From: Strix aluco
Taxonomy: Eukaryota; Chordata; Aves; Strigiformes; Strigidae
Assembly: GCF_031877795.1 (NCBI RefSeq)
Contig: NW_027436627.1
Span: 32,090-96,089 of the forward strand
Direction of reading: 5' to 3'
DNA: 64,000 bases
A program made the position numbers and the translations under genes. The notes under the pieces were generated by a model. It did not search any database. It was given only the letters and a program-made list of their open reading frames with translations, and had not been told where the DNA came from. Shown in pieces: positions 30,371 through 42,180 of the stretch (the first letter of the stretch is position 1; each line of letters starts with the position of its first letter).

Positions 30371-33282
30371 CCCTTTTGCCCCCAATCGGGACGTTTGGGC
30401 CATTTCGAATGGTTTTGGGTTATTTTGGGTGCGGTTGGACGAGCTCAGCCTGTGGCCGAGGAGGGGGCTGGGCCGGGGGTGGATTTTGGGCTGAATCGGG
30501 GGGATTTTGTCCCACCCTGTGTCACCGTGGGGTGCTGGTGCTGGTGGTGGTTGGGGTGCTTATCACGGTGGTGCAGGAGGTGACAAAAATGCTGATTTTC
30601 CTCTTTCTGCCCGTTTCTGCAGGAAATCTGTGACACACAAATGCCGCCGGGGGCTCAGCTCCACCCCCGGGGGGGCCTTTCCCGGGGGACCAGCCCCCGC
30701 TGGGCCCCACTTCCCCTTCCCGGCCGCTTCCGCACCAAATCTGGGGATATTTTACCCTTTTTATACCGTTTCCCCCCCCCTCCCCAGCTACAGACCTCTT
30801 ACACCCTTTACACCCACATTTGCTCAAAAAGGACATTTTTTTGGCCCTTCAATATCACTTTTGCTAAAAGTGCTGGGGCCTTTCCTTTTAGGGCCTTTTT
30901 TTGCCCCAAATCTGAGCACGTTTCACCTTTATTGCCCATTTTGCAACAAATCTAGAGACGTTCTCCCCGATTTTGTCAGTTTTCACCCCATTCTGGGCAT
31001 GTTCTGGCTCTTCTGTCCAGTTTTGTCCCCACTTGGTGCATGCATTGGCCTTTTTTTGCCAGTTTTGACCCAATTCTGGGCATTCTTTGCCCCTTTTTGC
31101 CCAGTTTTGACCCAATTCTGGGCAGGCTTTGGCCATTTTTGCCCAGTTTTGACCCAATTCTGGGCAGGCTTTGGCCCTTTTTTGCCCAGTTTTGACCCAA
31201 TTCTGAGCATATTTTGCCCCTTTTTTGCCCAGTTTTGACCCAATTCTGGGCAGGATTTGCCTCCTTTTTGCCCAGTTTTGACCCAATTCTGGACACGCTT
31301 TGACCCTTTTTTGCCTAGTTTTGACCCAATTCTGGGCAGGGCTTTGACCCTTTTTTGCCCAGTTTTGACCCAATTCTGGGCAGACTTTGACCGTTTTTGC
31401 CCAGTTTTGACCCAATTCTGGGCAGGCTTTGACCCATTTTTGCCCACTTTTGACCCAATTCTGGGCAGGCTTTGACACCTTTTTGCCCAGTTTTGACCCA
31501 GTTCTGGGCAGGATTTGACCCTTTTTTGCCCAGTTTTGACCCAATTCTGGACACGCTTTGACCCTTTTTTGCCTAGTTTTGACCCAATTCTGGGCAGGCT
31601 TTGGCCCTTTTTGCTCAGTTTTGACCCAATTCTGGCAGGCTTTGCCCTTTTTTGCCCAGTTTTGACCCAATTCTGGGCAGGCTTTGACCCTTTTTTGCCC
31701 AGTTTTGACCCAATTCTGGGCAGGCTTTGGCCCTTTTTGCTCAGTTTTGACCCAATTCTGTGCAGGCTTTGCCCTTTTTTGCCCAGTTTTGACCCAATTC
31801 TGGGCAGGCTTTGACCCTTTTTTGCCCAGTTTTGACCCAATTCTGGGCAGGCTTTGGCCTTTATTGCCCAGTTTTGACCCAATTCTGGGCAGGCTTTGAC
31901 CCTTTTTGCCCAGTTTTGACCCAATTCTGGGAAGGCTTTGCCCCTTTTTGCGCCCTTTTTTGACCCAATTCTGGGCAGGCTTTGGCCCGTTTTTGCCCAA
32001 TTTTGACCCAATTCTGGGCAGGATTTGCCTCTTTTTGCCCAGTTTTGACCCAATTCTGGCAGGATTTGCCTCTTTTTGCCCACTTTTGACCCAATTCTGG
32101 GCAGGATTTGGCCCATTTTTGCCCAATTTTGACCCAATTCTGGCAGGCTTTGCTCTTTTTTGCCCAGTTTTGACCCAATTCTGGGCAGGCTTTGACCCTT
32201 TTTTGCCCAGTTTTGACCTAATTCTGGGCCGGCTTTGGCCCTTTTTGCCCAGTTTTGACCCAATTCTGGGCAAGCTTTGGCCCTTTTTGCCCAGTTTTGA
32301 CCCAATTCTGGGCAGGCTTTGACCCTTTTTTGCCCAATTTTGACCCAATTCTGGGCAGGCTTTGACCCTTTTTTGCTCAGTTTTGACCCAATTCTGGGAA
32401 GGCTTTGGCCCTTTTTGCCCATTTTCAACCCAAATCCAGGCAGGCTTTGCCTTTTAGGCCCAGTTTTGCCAAAACCACCAGGAATCCTTTTGACTTTTAT
32501 GACCATTTTTGCACCCAGTCTGGGCATGTTTTACCCCTCACGACCATTTTCACCCCAAATCTGGCCCTTCTCAACCTAAACCAGGGCCCGAATTGGCCTT
32601 TGGGTCCTTCCCAACCCAAACCTGGGCCTAATTTGGCCCTTTTGGCCCTTCCCAACCCAAGCTGGGCCCAATCTGGCCCCCTTTTCCGCCCCTCTTGCCC
32701 CAAATCTGGGCCCAATTTGGCCCTTTAGGTCCTTCTAAACACAAACTTGAGCCTGGTTTAGCCCTTTTGGCCCTTCTCAACATAAACTGGGGCCCAATTT
32801 GGCCCCTCTTGCCCCTTTTGCCCCAAATCTGGTCCCAAATTTGCCCTTTTGACCCTTCTCAACCCAAACCTGGGCCTGGTTTGGCCCTTTTGGCCCCTCT
32901 TGCCCTAAACCTGGGCCAATTTGGCCCTTCCCATCCTAAATCTGGGCCCAAATTGACCATTTTGGCTCTTCTTGACCCAAACCTGGGCCCAGTTTTACCG
33001 TTTTGGCCCTTCTTAACCTAAACTGGGGCCTGGTTTGGCCCTTTTGGCCCTTTTGGCCAAATCTGGGCCCAATTTAGTCCCTTTTGGCCCTTCCCAACCC
33101 AAACGTGGGCCCAAATTGCCCCTTTAGGCCCTTCTCATCTAAACCTGGTCCCAGTTTGGCCCTTTTGGCCCCTCTTGCCCCAAATCTGGTCCCAATTTGG
33201 CCCTTTTGGCCTTTTTCAACCCAAACCTGGGCCTGGTTTGGCCCTTTTGGCCTTTCCCATCCTAAACCTGGGCCCAGTTTGG
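30371..33282. repeat. D-containing tandem unit 1 (about 2.9 kb)
   Basis: The unit holds a D-flanking conserved block (30371-30960), then the roughly 41-bp GTTTTGACCCAATTCTGGGC repeat (30960-32400), then the GGCCCTTTTGGCCCTTC repeat (32560-33282). The next unit restarts at 33,283 with the same CCCAATCGGGACG sequence. Confidence 0.88.
30502..30591 (+). other. IGHD: IGHD segment 1 with flanking 12-bp RSSs
   Basis: 5' signal: nonamer GGATTTTGT (30502-30510), 12-bp spacer, heptamer CACCGTG (30523-30529). The D coding part is 30530-30563 (34 bp, reading GAGAGGGWGAY in one frame). 3' signal: heptamer CACGGTG (30564-30570), 12-bp spacer, nonamer ACAAAAATG (30583-30591). Both spacers are exactly 12 bp, so it can join the 23-bp V signal. 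It is a Gly/Trp/Tyr D, longer than D2 and D3. Confidence 0.93.
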
Positions 33283-36200
33283 CCCTTTTGCCCCCAATCG
33301 GGACGTGTTGGGCCATTTCGAATGGTTTTGGGTTATTTTGGGTGCGGTTGGGACGAGCTCAGCCTGTGGCCGAGGAGGGGGCTGGGCCGGGGGTGGATTT
33401 TGGGCTGAATCGGGGGGATTTTGTCCCACCCTGTGTCACCGTGGCCGTCGGTAGCGGTAGTTGGGGGGACGATCACGGTGGTGCAGGAGGTGACAAAAAT
33501 GCTGATTTTCCTCTTTCTGCCCGTTTCTGCAGGAAATCTGTGACACACAAACGCCGCCGGGGGCTCAGCTCCACCCCCGGGGGGCCTTTTCCGGGGACCA
33601 GCCCCCGCTGGGCCCCACTTCCCCTTCCCGGCCGCTTCCGCACCAAATCTGGGGATATTTTACCCTTTTATATACCGTTTCCCCCCCCTCCCCAGCTACA
33701 GACCTCTTACACCCTTTACACCCACATTTGCTCAAAAAGACATTTTTTTGGCCCTTCAATATCACTTTTGCTAAAAGTGCTGGGGCCTTTCCTTTTAGGA
33801 CCGTTTTTGCCCCAAATCTGAGCACGTTTCACCTTTATTGCCCATTTTGCAACAAATCTAGAGACGTTCTCCCCGATTTTGTCAGTTTTCACCCCATTCT
33901 GGGCATGTTCTGGCTCTTCTGTCCAGTTTTGTCCCCACTTGGTGGATGCATTGGCCTTTTTCTGCCAGTTTTGACCCAATTCTGGGCATTCTTTGACCCT
34001 TTTTTGCCCAATTTTGACCCAATTCTGGGCATTCTTTGACCTTTTTGGCCCAGTTTTGACCCAAGTCTGGGCAGGCTTTGGCCCGTTTTTCCAGTTTTGA
34101 CCCAATTCTGGACACGCTTTGACCCATTTTGGCCCAGTTTTGACCCAATTCTGGGCAGGTTTTGCCCCTTTTTGCCCAGTTTTGCCCTGATTCTGGGCAG
34201 GTTTTGCCCCTTTCTGCCCAGTTTTGACCCAATTCTGGGCAGGTTTTGACCCTTTTTGCCCACTTTTGACCCAATTCTGGGCAGGCTTTGCCTCTTTTTT
34301 TGCCAGTTTTGACCCAATTCTGGACAGGCTTTGACCCATTTTGGCCCAGTTTTGACCCAATTCTGGCAGGTTTTGCCCCTTTTTGCCCAGTTTTGACCCG
34401 ATTCTGGGCAGGTTTTGCCCCTTTCTGCCCAGTTTTGACCCAATTCTGGGCAGGTTTTGACCCTTTTTGCCCACTTTTGACCCAATTCTGGGCAGGCTTT
34501 GCCTCTTTTTTTGCCCAGTTTTGACCCAATTCTGGACAGGCTTTGACCCATTTTGGCCCAGTTTTGACCCAATTCTGGGCAGGTTTTGCCCCTTTTTGCC
34601 CAGTTTTGACCCGATTCTGGGCAGGTTTTGCCCCTTTCTGCCAGTTTTGACCCAATTCTGGCAGGTTTTGACCGTTTTTGCCCACTTTTGACCCAATTCT
34701 GGGCAGGCTTTGCCTCTTTTTTTGCCCAGTTTTGACCAAATTCTGGACAGGCTTTGACCCATTTTGGCCCAGTTTTGACCCAATTCTGGCAGGTTTTGAC
34801 CCTTTTTGCCCAGTTTTGCCCCGATCTGGGCAGGTTTTGCCCCTTTCTGCCCAGTTTTGACCCAATTCTGGGCAGGTTTTGACCCTTTTTGCCCACTTTT
34901 GACCCAATTCTGGGCAGGCTTTGGCTCTTTTTTTGCCCAGTTTTGACCCAATTCTGGGCAGGCTTTGGCCCTTTTTGCCAGTTTTGACCCAATTCTGGAA
35001 GGCTTTGCCCCTTTTTGCGCCCTTTTTTGACCCAATTCTGGGCAGACTTTGACCCTTTTTTGGCCAGTTTTGACCCAATTCTGGGCAGGCTTTGGCCCGT
35101 TTTTGCCCAATTTTGACCCAATTCTGGGCAGGATTTGCCTCTTTTTGCCCAGTTTTGACCCAATTCTGGGCAGGATTTGCCTCTTTTTGCCCAGTTTTGA
35201 CCCAATTCTGGGCAGGCTTTGGCCCTTTCTGCCCAGTTTTGACCAAATTCTGGGCATTCTTTGCCCCTTTTTTGCCCCTTTTTGTCCCAATTCTGGGCAG
35301 GCTTTGCCCTTTTTTGCCCAGTTTTGACCCTTTTCTGGGCCGGCTTTGACCCTTTTTTGCCTAATTTTGACCCAATTCTGGACACGCTTTGGCCCTTTTT
35401 TGCCCAGTTTTGACCCAATTCTGGGAAGGCTTTGGCCCGTTTTGTCCAGTTTCAACCCAAATCCAGGGCAGGCTTTGCCTTTTAGGCCCAGTTTTGCCAA
35501 AACCACCAGGAATCCTTTTGACTTTTATGACCATTTTTGCACCCAGTCTGGGCATCTTTTACCCCTCACGACCATTTTCACCCCAAATCTGCCCCTTCTC
35601 AACCTAAACCAGGGCCCAAATCGGCCTTTAGGCCCTTCTCAACCCAAACCTGGGCCTAATTTGGCCCTTTTGGCCCTTCCCAACCCAAAGCTGGGCCCAA
35701 TCTGGCCCCTTTTCCGCCCCTCTTGCCCCAAATCTGGGCCCAATTTGGCCCTTTAGGTCCTTCTAAACACAAACTTGAGCCTGGTTTAGCCCTTTTGGCC
35801 CTTCTCAACATAAACCGGGGCCCAATTTGGCCCCTCTTGCCCCTTTTGCCCCAAATCTGGTCCCAAATTTGCCCTTTTGACCCTTCTCAACCCAAACCTG
35901 GGCCTGGTTTGGCCCTTTTGGCCCCTCTTGCCCTAAACCTGGGCCAATTTGGCCCTTCCCATCCTAAATCTGGGCCCAAATTGGTCCTTTTGGCCCTTCT
36001 CAACCCAAACCTGAGCTCAATTTGACCCTTTTGGCCCCTCTTGCCCCATGTCTGGCCCCAATTCTGCACTTTTGGCCCTTCCCATCCTAAATCTGCTCCC
36101 AAATTGGTCCTTTTGGCCCTTCTCAACCCAAACCTGGACCAAATCTGGCACTTTTGGCCCTTCCCATCCTAAATCTGGCCCCAAATTGACCATTTTGGCT

Positions 36201-36515
36201 CTTCTCGACCCAAACCTGGGCCCAGTTTTACCGTTTTGGCCCTTCTTAACCTAAACTGGGGCCTGGTTTGGCCCTTTTGGCCCTTTTGGCCAAATCTGGG
36301 CCCAATTTAGTCCTTTTGGCACTTCCCAACCCAAACGTGGGCCCAAATTGCCCCTTTAGGCCCTTCTCAATCTAAACCTGGTCCCAGTTTGGCCCTTTTG
36401 GCCCCTCTTGCCCCAAATCTGGTCCCAATTTGGCCCTTTTGGCCTTTTTCAACCCAAACCTGGGCCTGGTTTGGCCCTTTTGGCCTTTCCCATCCTAAAC
36501 CTGGGCCCAGTTTGG
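33283..36515. repeat. D-containing tandem unit 2 (about 3.2 kb)
   Basis: Same order as unit 1: D block, GTTTTGACCCAATTCTGGGC repeat (33950-35450), GGCCCTTTTGG repeat (35580-36515). The length difference from unit 1 lies in the minisatellites. Confidence 0.88.
33416..33501 (+). other. IGHD: IGHD segment 2 with flanking 12-bp RSSs
   Basis: Nonamer 33416-33424, heptamer CACCGTG 33437-33443, D 33444-33473 (30 bp; AVGSGSWGDD in one frame), heptamer CACGGTG 33474-33480, nonamer 33493-33501. The signals are identical to D1, but the coding part differs. One of the three frames has stops. Confidence 0.93.
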
Positions 36516-38564
36516 CCCTTTTGCCCCCAATCGGGACGTTTGGGCCATTTCGAATGGTTTTGGGTTATTTGGGTGCGGTTGGGACGAGCTCAGCCTGTGG
36601 CCGAGGAGGGGGCTGGGCCGGGGGTGGATTTTGGGCTGAATCGGGGGATTTTGTCCCACCCTGTGTCACCGTGGCCGTCGGTAGCGGTAGTTGGGGGGAC
36701 GATCACGGTGGTGCAGGAGGTGACAAAAATGCTGATTTTCCTCTTTCTGCCCGTTTCTGCAGGAAATCTGTGACACACAAACGCCGCCGGGGGCTCAGCT
36801 CCACCCCGGGGGGGCCTTTCCCGGGGACCAGCCCCCGCTGGGCCCCACTTCCCCTTCCCGGCCGCTTCCGCACCAAATCTGGGGATATTTTACCCTTTTT
36901 ATACCGGTTCCCCCCCCCTCCCCAGCTACAGACCTCTTACACCCTTTACACCCACATTTGCTCAAAAAGGACATTTTTTTGGCCCTTCAATATCACTTTT
37001 GCTAAAAGTGCTGGGGCCTTTCCTTTTAGGACCGTTTTTTGCCCCAAATCTGAGCACGTTTCACCTTTATTGCCCATTTTGCAACAAATCTAGAGACGTT
37101 CTCCCCGATTTGGTCAGTTTTGCCCCAAATCTGGGCATGTTTTGCCTGTTTAGGCCAGTTTTCACCCCATTCTGGGCATGTTCTGGCTCTTCTGTCCAGT
37201 TTTGTCCCACTTGGTGGATGCTTTGGCCTTTTTTGGCCAGTTTTGACCCAATTCTGGAAACGCTTTGCCCCTTTTTGCCCAGTTTTGACCCAATTCTAGG
37301 AGGCTTTGACCTTTTCTTGCCCAGTTTTGACCCAATTCTGCAGGATTTGGCCTTTTTTTGTCCAGTTTTGACCCAATTCTGGCAGGCTTTGGCCCTTTTA
37401 TGCCCAGTTTTGACCAATTCTGGGCAGGCTTTGACCCTTTTTGCCCAGTTTTGACCCAATTCTGGACACGCTTTGACCCTTTTTTTGCCCAGTTTTGACC
37501 CAATTCTGGCGGGCTTTGCCCCTTTTTGCCCACTTTTGACCCAGTTCTGGGCATTCTTTGCCCCTTTTTGCCCAATTTTGACCCAATTCTGGCAGGCTGT
37601 GACCTTTTTTTGACCAGTTTTGACCCAATTCTGGGCAGACTTTGCCCCTTTTTGCCCAATTTTGACCCAATTCTGGGCAGGCTTTGGCCCTTTTTGCCCA
37701 GTTTTGACCCAATTCTGGGCAGGCTTTGACCCTTTTTTGCCCAATTTTGACCCAATTCTGGGCAGGCTTTGACCTTTTTTGCCCAGTTTTGACCCAATTC
37801 TGGGCAGGATTTGTACCCTTTTTTGCCAGTTTTGACCCAATTCTGGGCAGGCTTTCACCCTTTTTTGCCCACTTTTGACCCAATTCTGTGCAGGCTTTGA
37901 CCCTTTTTGCCAGTTTTGACCCAATTCTGGGCAGGATTTGGCCTATTCTTGCCCAGTTTTGACCCAATTCTGCGCAGGATTTGCCCATTTTTGCCCAGTT
38001 TTGACCCAATTCTGGGCAGGATTTGCCCCTTTTTGCCAGTTTTGACCCAATTCTGGGCAGGATTTGCCCCTTTTTGCCAGTTTTGACCCAATTCTGGGCA
38101 GGATTTGGCCTTTTATGCCCAGTTTTGACCCAATTCTGGGCAGGCTTTGCCCCTTTTTGCCCAGTTTTGACCCAATTCTGGGCAGGCTTTGGCCCTTTTT
38201 GCCCAATTTTGACCCAATTCTGTGCAGGCTTTGGCCCTTTTATGCCCAGTTTTGACCCAATTCTAGGCAGGCTTTGGCCCTTTTTGCCCAGTTTTGACCC
38301 AATTCTGGGCAGGCTTTGGCCCTTTCCTTGCCCAATTTTGACCCAATTCTGGGCATTCTTTGCCACTTTTTTTGCCCCTTTTTGACCCAATTCTGGGCAG
38401 GCTTTGCCCCTTTTTGCCCAGTTTTGACCCAAATCTGGGCAGGCTTTGGCCCTTTTTGCCCAGTTTTGACCCAAATCTGGACACGCTTTGACCCCTTTTT
38501 GCCCAGTTTTGACCCAATTCTGGGCAGGCTTTGACCCTTTTTTGCCCAGTTTTGACCCAAATCA
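36516..38564. repeat. D-containing tandem unit 3, cut by gap
   Basis: D block followed by the GTTTTGACCCAATTCTGGGC minisatellite from about 37,220, ending inside the repeat at the N run. More units may be missing. Confidence 0.85.
36646..36731 (+). other. IGHD: IGHD segment 3 with flanking 12-bp RSSs
   Basis: Nonamer 36646-36654, heptamer 36667-36673, D 36674-36703, heptamer 36704-36710, nonamer 36723-36731. The 30-bp coding part is identical to D2, so duplication of this unit is recent. Confidence 0.93.
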
Positions 38565-38764
38565 NNNNNNNNNNNNNNNNNNNNNNNNNNNNNNNNNNNN
38601 NNNNNNNNNNNNNNNNNNNNNNNNNNNNNNNNNNNNNNNNNNNNNNNNNNNNNNNNNNNNNNNNNNNNNNNNNNNNNNNNNNNNNNNNNNNNNNNNNNNN
38701 NNNNNNNNNNNNNNNNNNNNNNNNNNNNNNNNNNNNNNNNNNNNNNNNNNNNNNNNNNNNNNNN
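38565..38764. other. Assembly gap (200 N)
   Basis: Placeholder gap between the D minisatellite and an unrelated repeat. JH segments and constant-region exons, which should follow the D cluster, are not seen on its far side within this window. Confidence 0.95.
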
Positions 38765-39240
38765 AGTCACACAAAGTCCAAGACAAAGTCCAAGACAGTC
38801 ACTCAGAGTCCAAGACAGACACTCAGAGTCCAAGACAAAGTCCAACACAGTCCAAGACAGTCACTCAGAGTCCAAGACAAAGTCCAAGACAGTCACTCAG
38901 AGTCCAAGACAGTCACTCAGAGTCCAAGACAAAGTCCAAGACAGTCACTCAGAGTCCAAGACAGTCACTCAGACTCCAAGACAGAGTCCAAGACAGTCAC
39001 TCAGAGTCCAAGACAGTCACTCAGAGTCCAAGACAGTCACTCAGAGTCCAGGACAAAGTCCAACACAGTCACACAAAGTCCAACACAGTCACACAAAGTC
39101 CAACACAGTCACACAAAGTCCAATGCACACTCTCAAAGTCAAAGCCTAAGTCCAGCACACAAACTACAACGCAATCAAAGTCCAATGCACACAGTCAAAG
39201 TCCAACACAAAGTCCAAGTCAAATGCACACAGTCAAAGGC
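38765..39240. repeat. AGTCCAAGACAGTCACTCAG minisatellite
   Basis: Degenerate tandem repeat of about 20-30 bp units (AGTCCAAGACA, AGTCACTCAG), drifting into AGTCCAACACAGTCACACAA. No open Ig domain or J motif. It could be switch-like, but it lacks AGCT/GGGCT-type motifs, so I do not call it so. Confidence 0.75.
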
Positions 39241-39399
39241 GACATCCGACCCCGACTCTCACGGTCAAAGTCCGACACGCACGGTCAAAGGCAAAGAGAC
39301 AAAGACGGACGCGAAGCCGGAGACGGAGGGGCAAAGTCAGATGACGGCTAACGCGAAGGGGGGCAAAGTCAGGCGGGGAGAGAGACAAATTCAGATGTC

Positions 39400-39850
39400 C
39401 AAAAAAACCACACGGGAGCCGACCCCGACGTACACGCCTTTATTCCCCCCCCCAAAAAAAACCACACTGGAGCCAACACCAACATACACTCCTTTATTAA
39501 TGCTACATTACAGAATAGCTTTTACTTACTTAATAACATAACAACCTACAGCAAATACCGCTTCGAGGAGCCTACGCCACGCAAAACCTTTCTTTCCTTA
39601 GTAAACCTTACGAGCGTGGCAAATGTGCCTTTGCTACGGCGACATTACAAACCAGCTTTTACTTACTAATTAAATCTCAAAAAAAAAAAAACAACAAATA
39701 CACCTTCATTGAACCTACATTACACAAACACGCTTATGGACTTCATAAACCCTAAAACCCTAAGGGGTGCTTTACCTCCCAACATTTAGTGTCATTCCAC
39801 ACATCTATATTACCATCAGATCTTTGCTAAATACATTCATAACTGTTCAG
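39400..39850. other. Low-complexity region with two inverted AATAAA signals
   Basis: Two CCTTTATT motifs near 39,437 and 39,491 could be poly(A) signals of a minus-strand transcript. They sit in a duplicated block (AAAAAACCACAC..GGAGCC). No coding exon is recognised next to them. Confidence 0.35.
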
Positions 39851-42180
39851 AGACTACTATGATATACATGATGCCAAGAACACCGCTCCCATCAGCCTCC
39901 CAAATCACCCCACCTGTGAAAACCCCATCCCTGGACTGCTCCGTGCCTGAACCTTGGCGACGATCATCGCTGCGAGGAGCGACAGGAGGGGGAAAAAAAC
40001 CCAGCTGGGATTTTTTTATTCCATATTGTTTTCTTGCCTTACTACTCCAAAAACTCTACCCCACCTGCAACAAAAAACCCCACATTACATTACACAGTCA
40101 TTCTCACACAGACACGTTCTAAGCATCCCGCTCATTCAGCTACCACGCTGACCACCCCCTACTCTCAGAAAACCTGTCCCGCTATCCCACCGCCACATCC
40201 GGCCCTCTCACCGTGGCTCCCCGGGAACGCTGTTCCCAGAGTCCTCCCGGATGGCCCCGCCTGCAAAAACCCCGTCCCTGCGCCGCTCCGCGCCCAAACT
40301 TTGGCGACGATCGTCGCCTCGCGGACCGGCCGGGACCGGGGAAAAAAAAACCCAGCCGGGGGAAAAAAAAAAAATCCCCCGGCTGGGGTTTTTTTATTCT
40401 ATATTGCTTTTTTGCCTAACTATACTCCACCTGCAAGAAGAAAAAAAAATTACATTAAACAGCCATGCACGCACACACACACACACATTCCAAACACACC
40501 TCTCATTCAGCTACCCCGCTAACCACCCCCCCGCTCTCGGCAAACCCATCCCCCTACCCGACCACTACTACCGGCCCTCGCCCCGTGGCTCCTCGGGAAC
40601 GCCGTTCCCGTGGCCTCCCCGATCGCCCTGCCTGCGAAAACCCCGTCCCTGCGCCGCTCCGCGCCCGAACTTTGGCGACGATCGTCGCCTCGCGGACCGG
40701 CCGGGACCGGGGAAAAAAAAACCCAGCCGGGGGAAAAAAAAAAAAATCCCCCGGCTGGGGTTTTTTTATTCTATATTGCTTTTTGCCTCACTAGACTCCA
40801 CCTGAAAAAAAAAAAAATTACATTCAACAGCCATGCACACACACACACACATTCCAAACACACCGCTCGTTCAGCTACCTCGCTAACTGCCCCCCCGCTC
40901 TCCGCAAACCCATCCACCTACCCGACCGCTACTACCGGCCCTCGCCCCGTGGCTCCTCGGGAACGTCGTTCCCGGGGCCTCCCGGATGGCCCCGCCTGCG
41001 AAAACCCCGTCCCTGCGCCGCTCCGCGCCCAAACTTTGGCGACGATCGTCGCCTCGCGGACCGGCCGGGACCGGGGAAAAAAAAAACCCAGCCGGGGGAA
41101 GAAAAAAAAAAATCCCCCGGCTGGGGCTTTTTTATTCTATATTGGTTTTTGCCTAACTATACTCCACCTGCAAGAAAAAAAAAAAAATTTACATCAAACA
41201 GCCATGCACACACACACACATTCCAAACACACCGCTCATTAAGCTACCCCGCTAACCGCCCCCCCCGCTCTCGGCAAACCCATCCCACTACCCCACCGCC
41301 ACGACCGGCCCTCGCCCCGTGACTCCTCGGGAACGTCGTTCCCGGGGCCTCCCCGATCGCCCCGCCTGCGAAAACCCCGTCCCTGCGCCGCTCCGCGCCC
41401 GAACTTTGGCGACGATCGTCGCCTCGCGGACCGGCCGGGACCGGGGAAAAAAAAAACCCGGCCGGGGGGGAAAAAAAAAAAAAAAATCCCCCGGCTGGGG
41501 TTTTTTTATTCTATATTGGTTTTTTCCCTAACTATACTCCACCTGCAAGAAGAAAAAAAATTACATTAAACAGCCATGCACACACACACACACACACACA
41601 CATTCCAAACACACCGCTCGTTCAGCTACCTCGCTAACCGCCCCCCCCGCTCTCCGCAAACCCATCCCCCTACCCGACCGCTACTACCGGCCCTCGCCCC
41701 GTGGCTCCTCGGGAACGTCGTTCCCGGGGCCTCCCCGATCGCCCCGCCTGCGAAAACCCCGTCCCTGCGCCGCTCCGCGCCCCAACTTTGGCGACGATCG
41801 TCGCCTCGCGGACCGGCCGGGACCGGGGAAAAAAAAAACCCGGCCGGGGGAAAAAAAAAAAAAAAATCCCCCGGCTGGGGTTTTTTTATTCTATTTTATT
41901 GTTTTTGCCTAACTACTCAAAAAACTCAACTCCACCTGCAACAAAAACAACATTAATTTAAACAGTCACGCGCAGGCAGACGCATTCTAAGCGCCCCGCT
42001 CGCTCGGCTACCGTGCTAACCGCCCCCTGCTCCCGGCGAACCCGTCCCGCTACCCGATCGCCGCCGGCGGCCCTCGCCCCGCGGCTCCTCGGAACGGGGT
42101 TCCCCGAGGCCTCGAAATTCGCCCCGCCCGCTAACGCCGTGGCCCGAGCCCGACCTCCCCCCGAACGCCGGCTGTGAACG
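39850..42180. repeat. 370-bp tandem repeat with hairpin and 16-bp palindrome
   Basis: Five good units plus degenerate end units. The perfect palindrome GGCGACGATCGTCGCC marks them at 40303, 40674, 41038, 41408 and 41790 (spacing 364-382), with an imperfect copy at 39954. Each unit also carries CCAGCCGGGGG, an A run and TCCCCCGGCTGG (a strong hairpin), TTTTTTATTCTAT, and a CA dinucleotide run. No protein is recognised. Confidence 0.85.

Noticed and set aside
30888-38474. Long minus-strand frames of 200-600 codons rich in Lys, Asn, Gln and Pro
   Set aside because: A product of the roughly 41-bp tandem repeat lacking stops on that strand; no start context, splice sites or known family.
38765-39240. 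IGH switch region
   Set aside because: It lies after the D cluster and is repetitive, but lacks AGCT or GGGCT-like switch motifs, and no C exon follows.
39437-39498. 3' end of a minus-strand gene (two AATAAA)
   Set aside because: No exon was recognised upstream on that strand, and both signals lie in a small duplicated low-complexity block.
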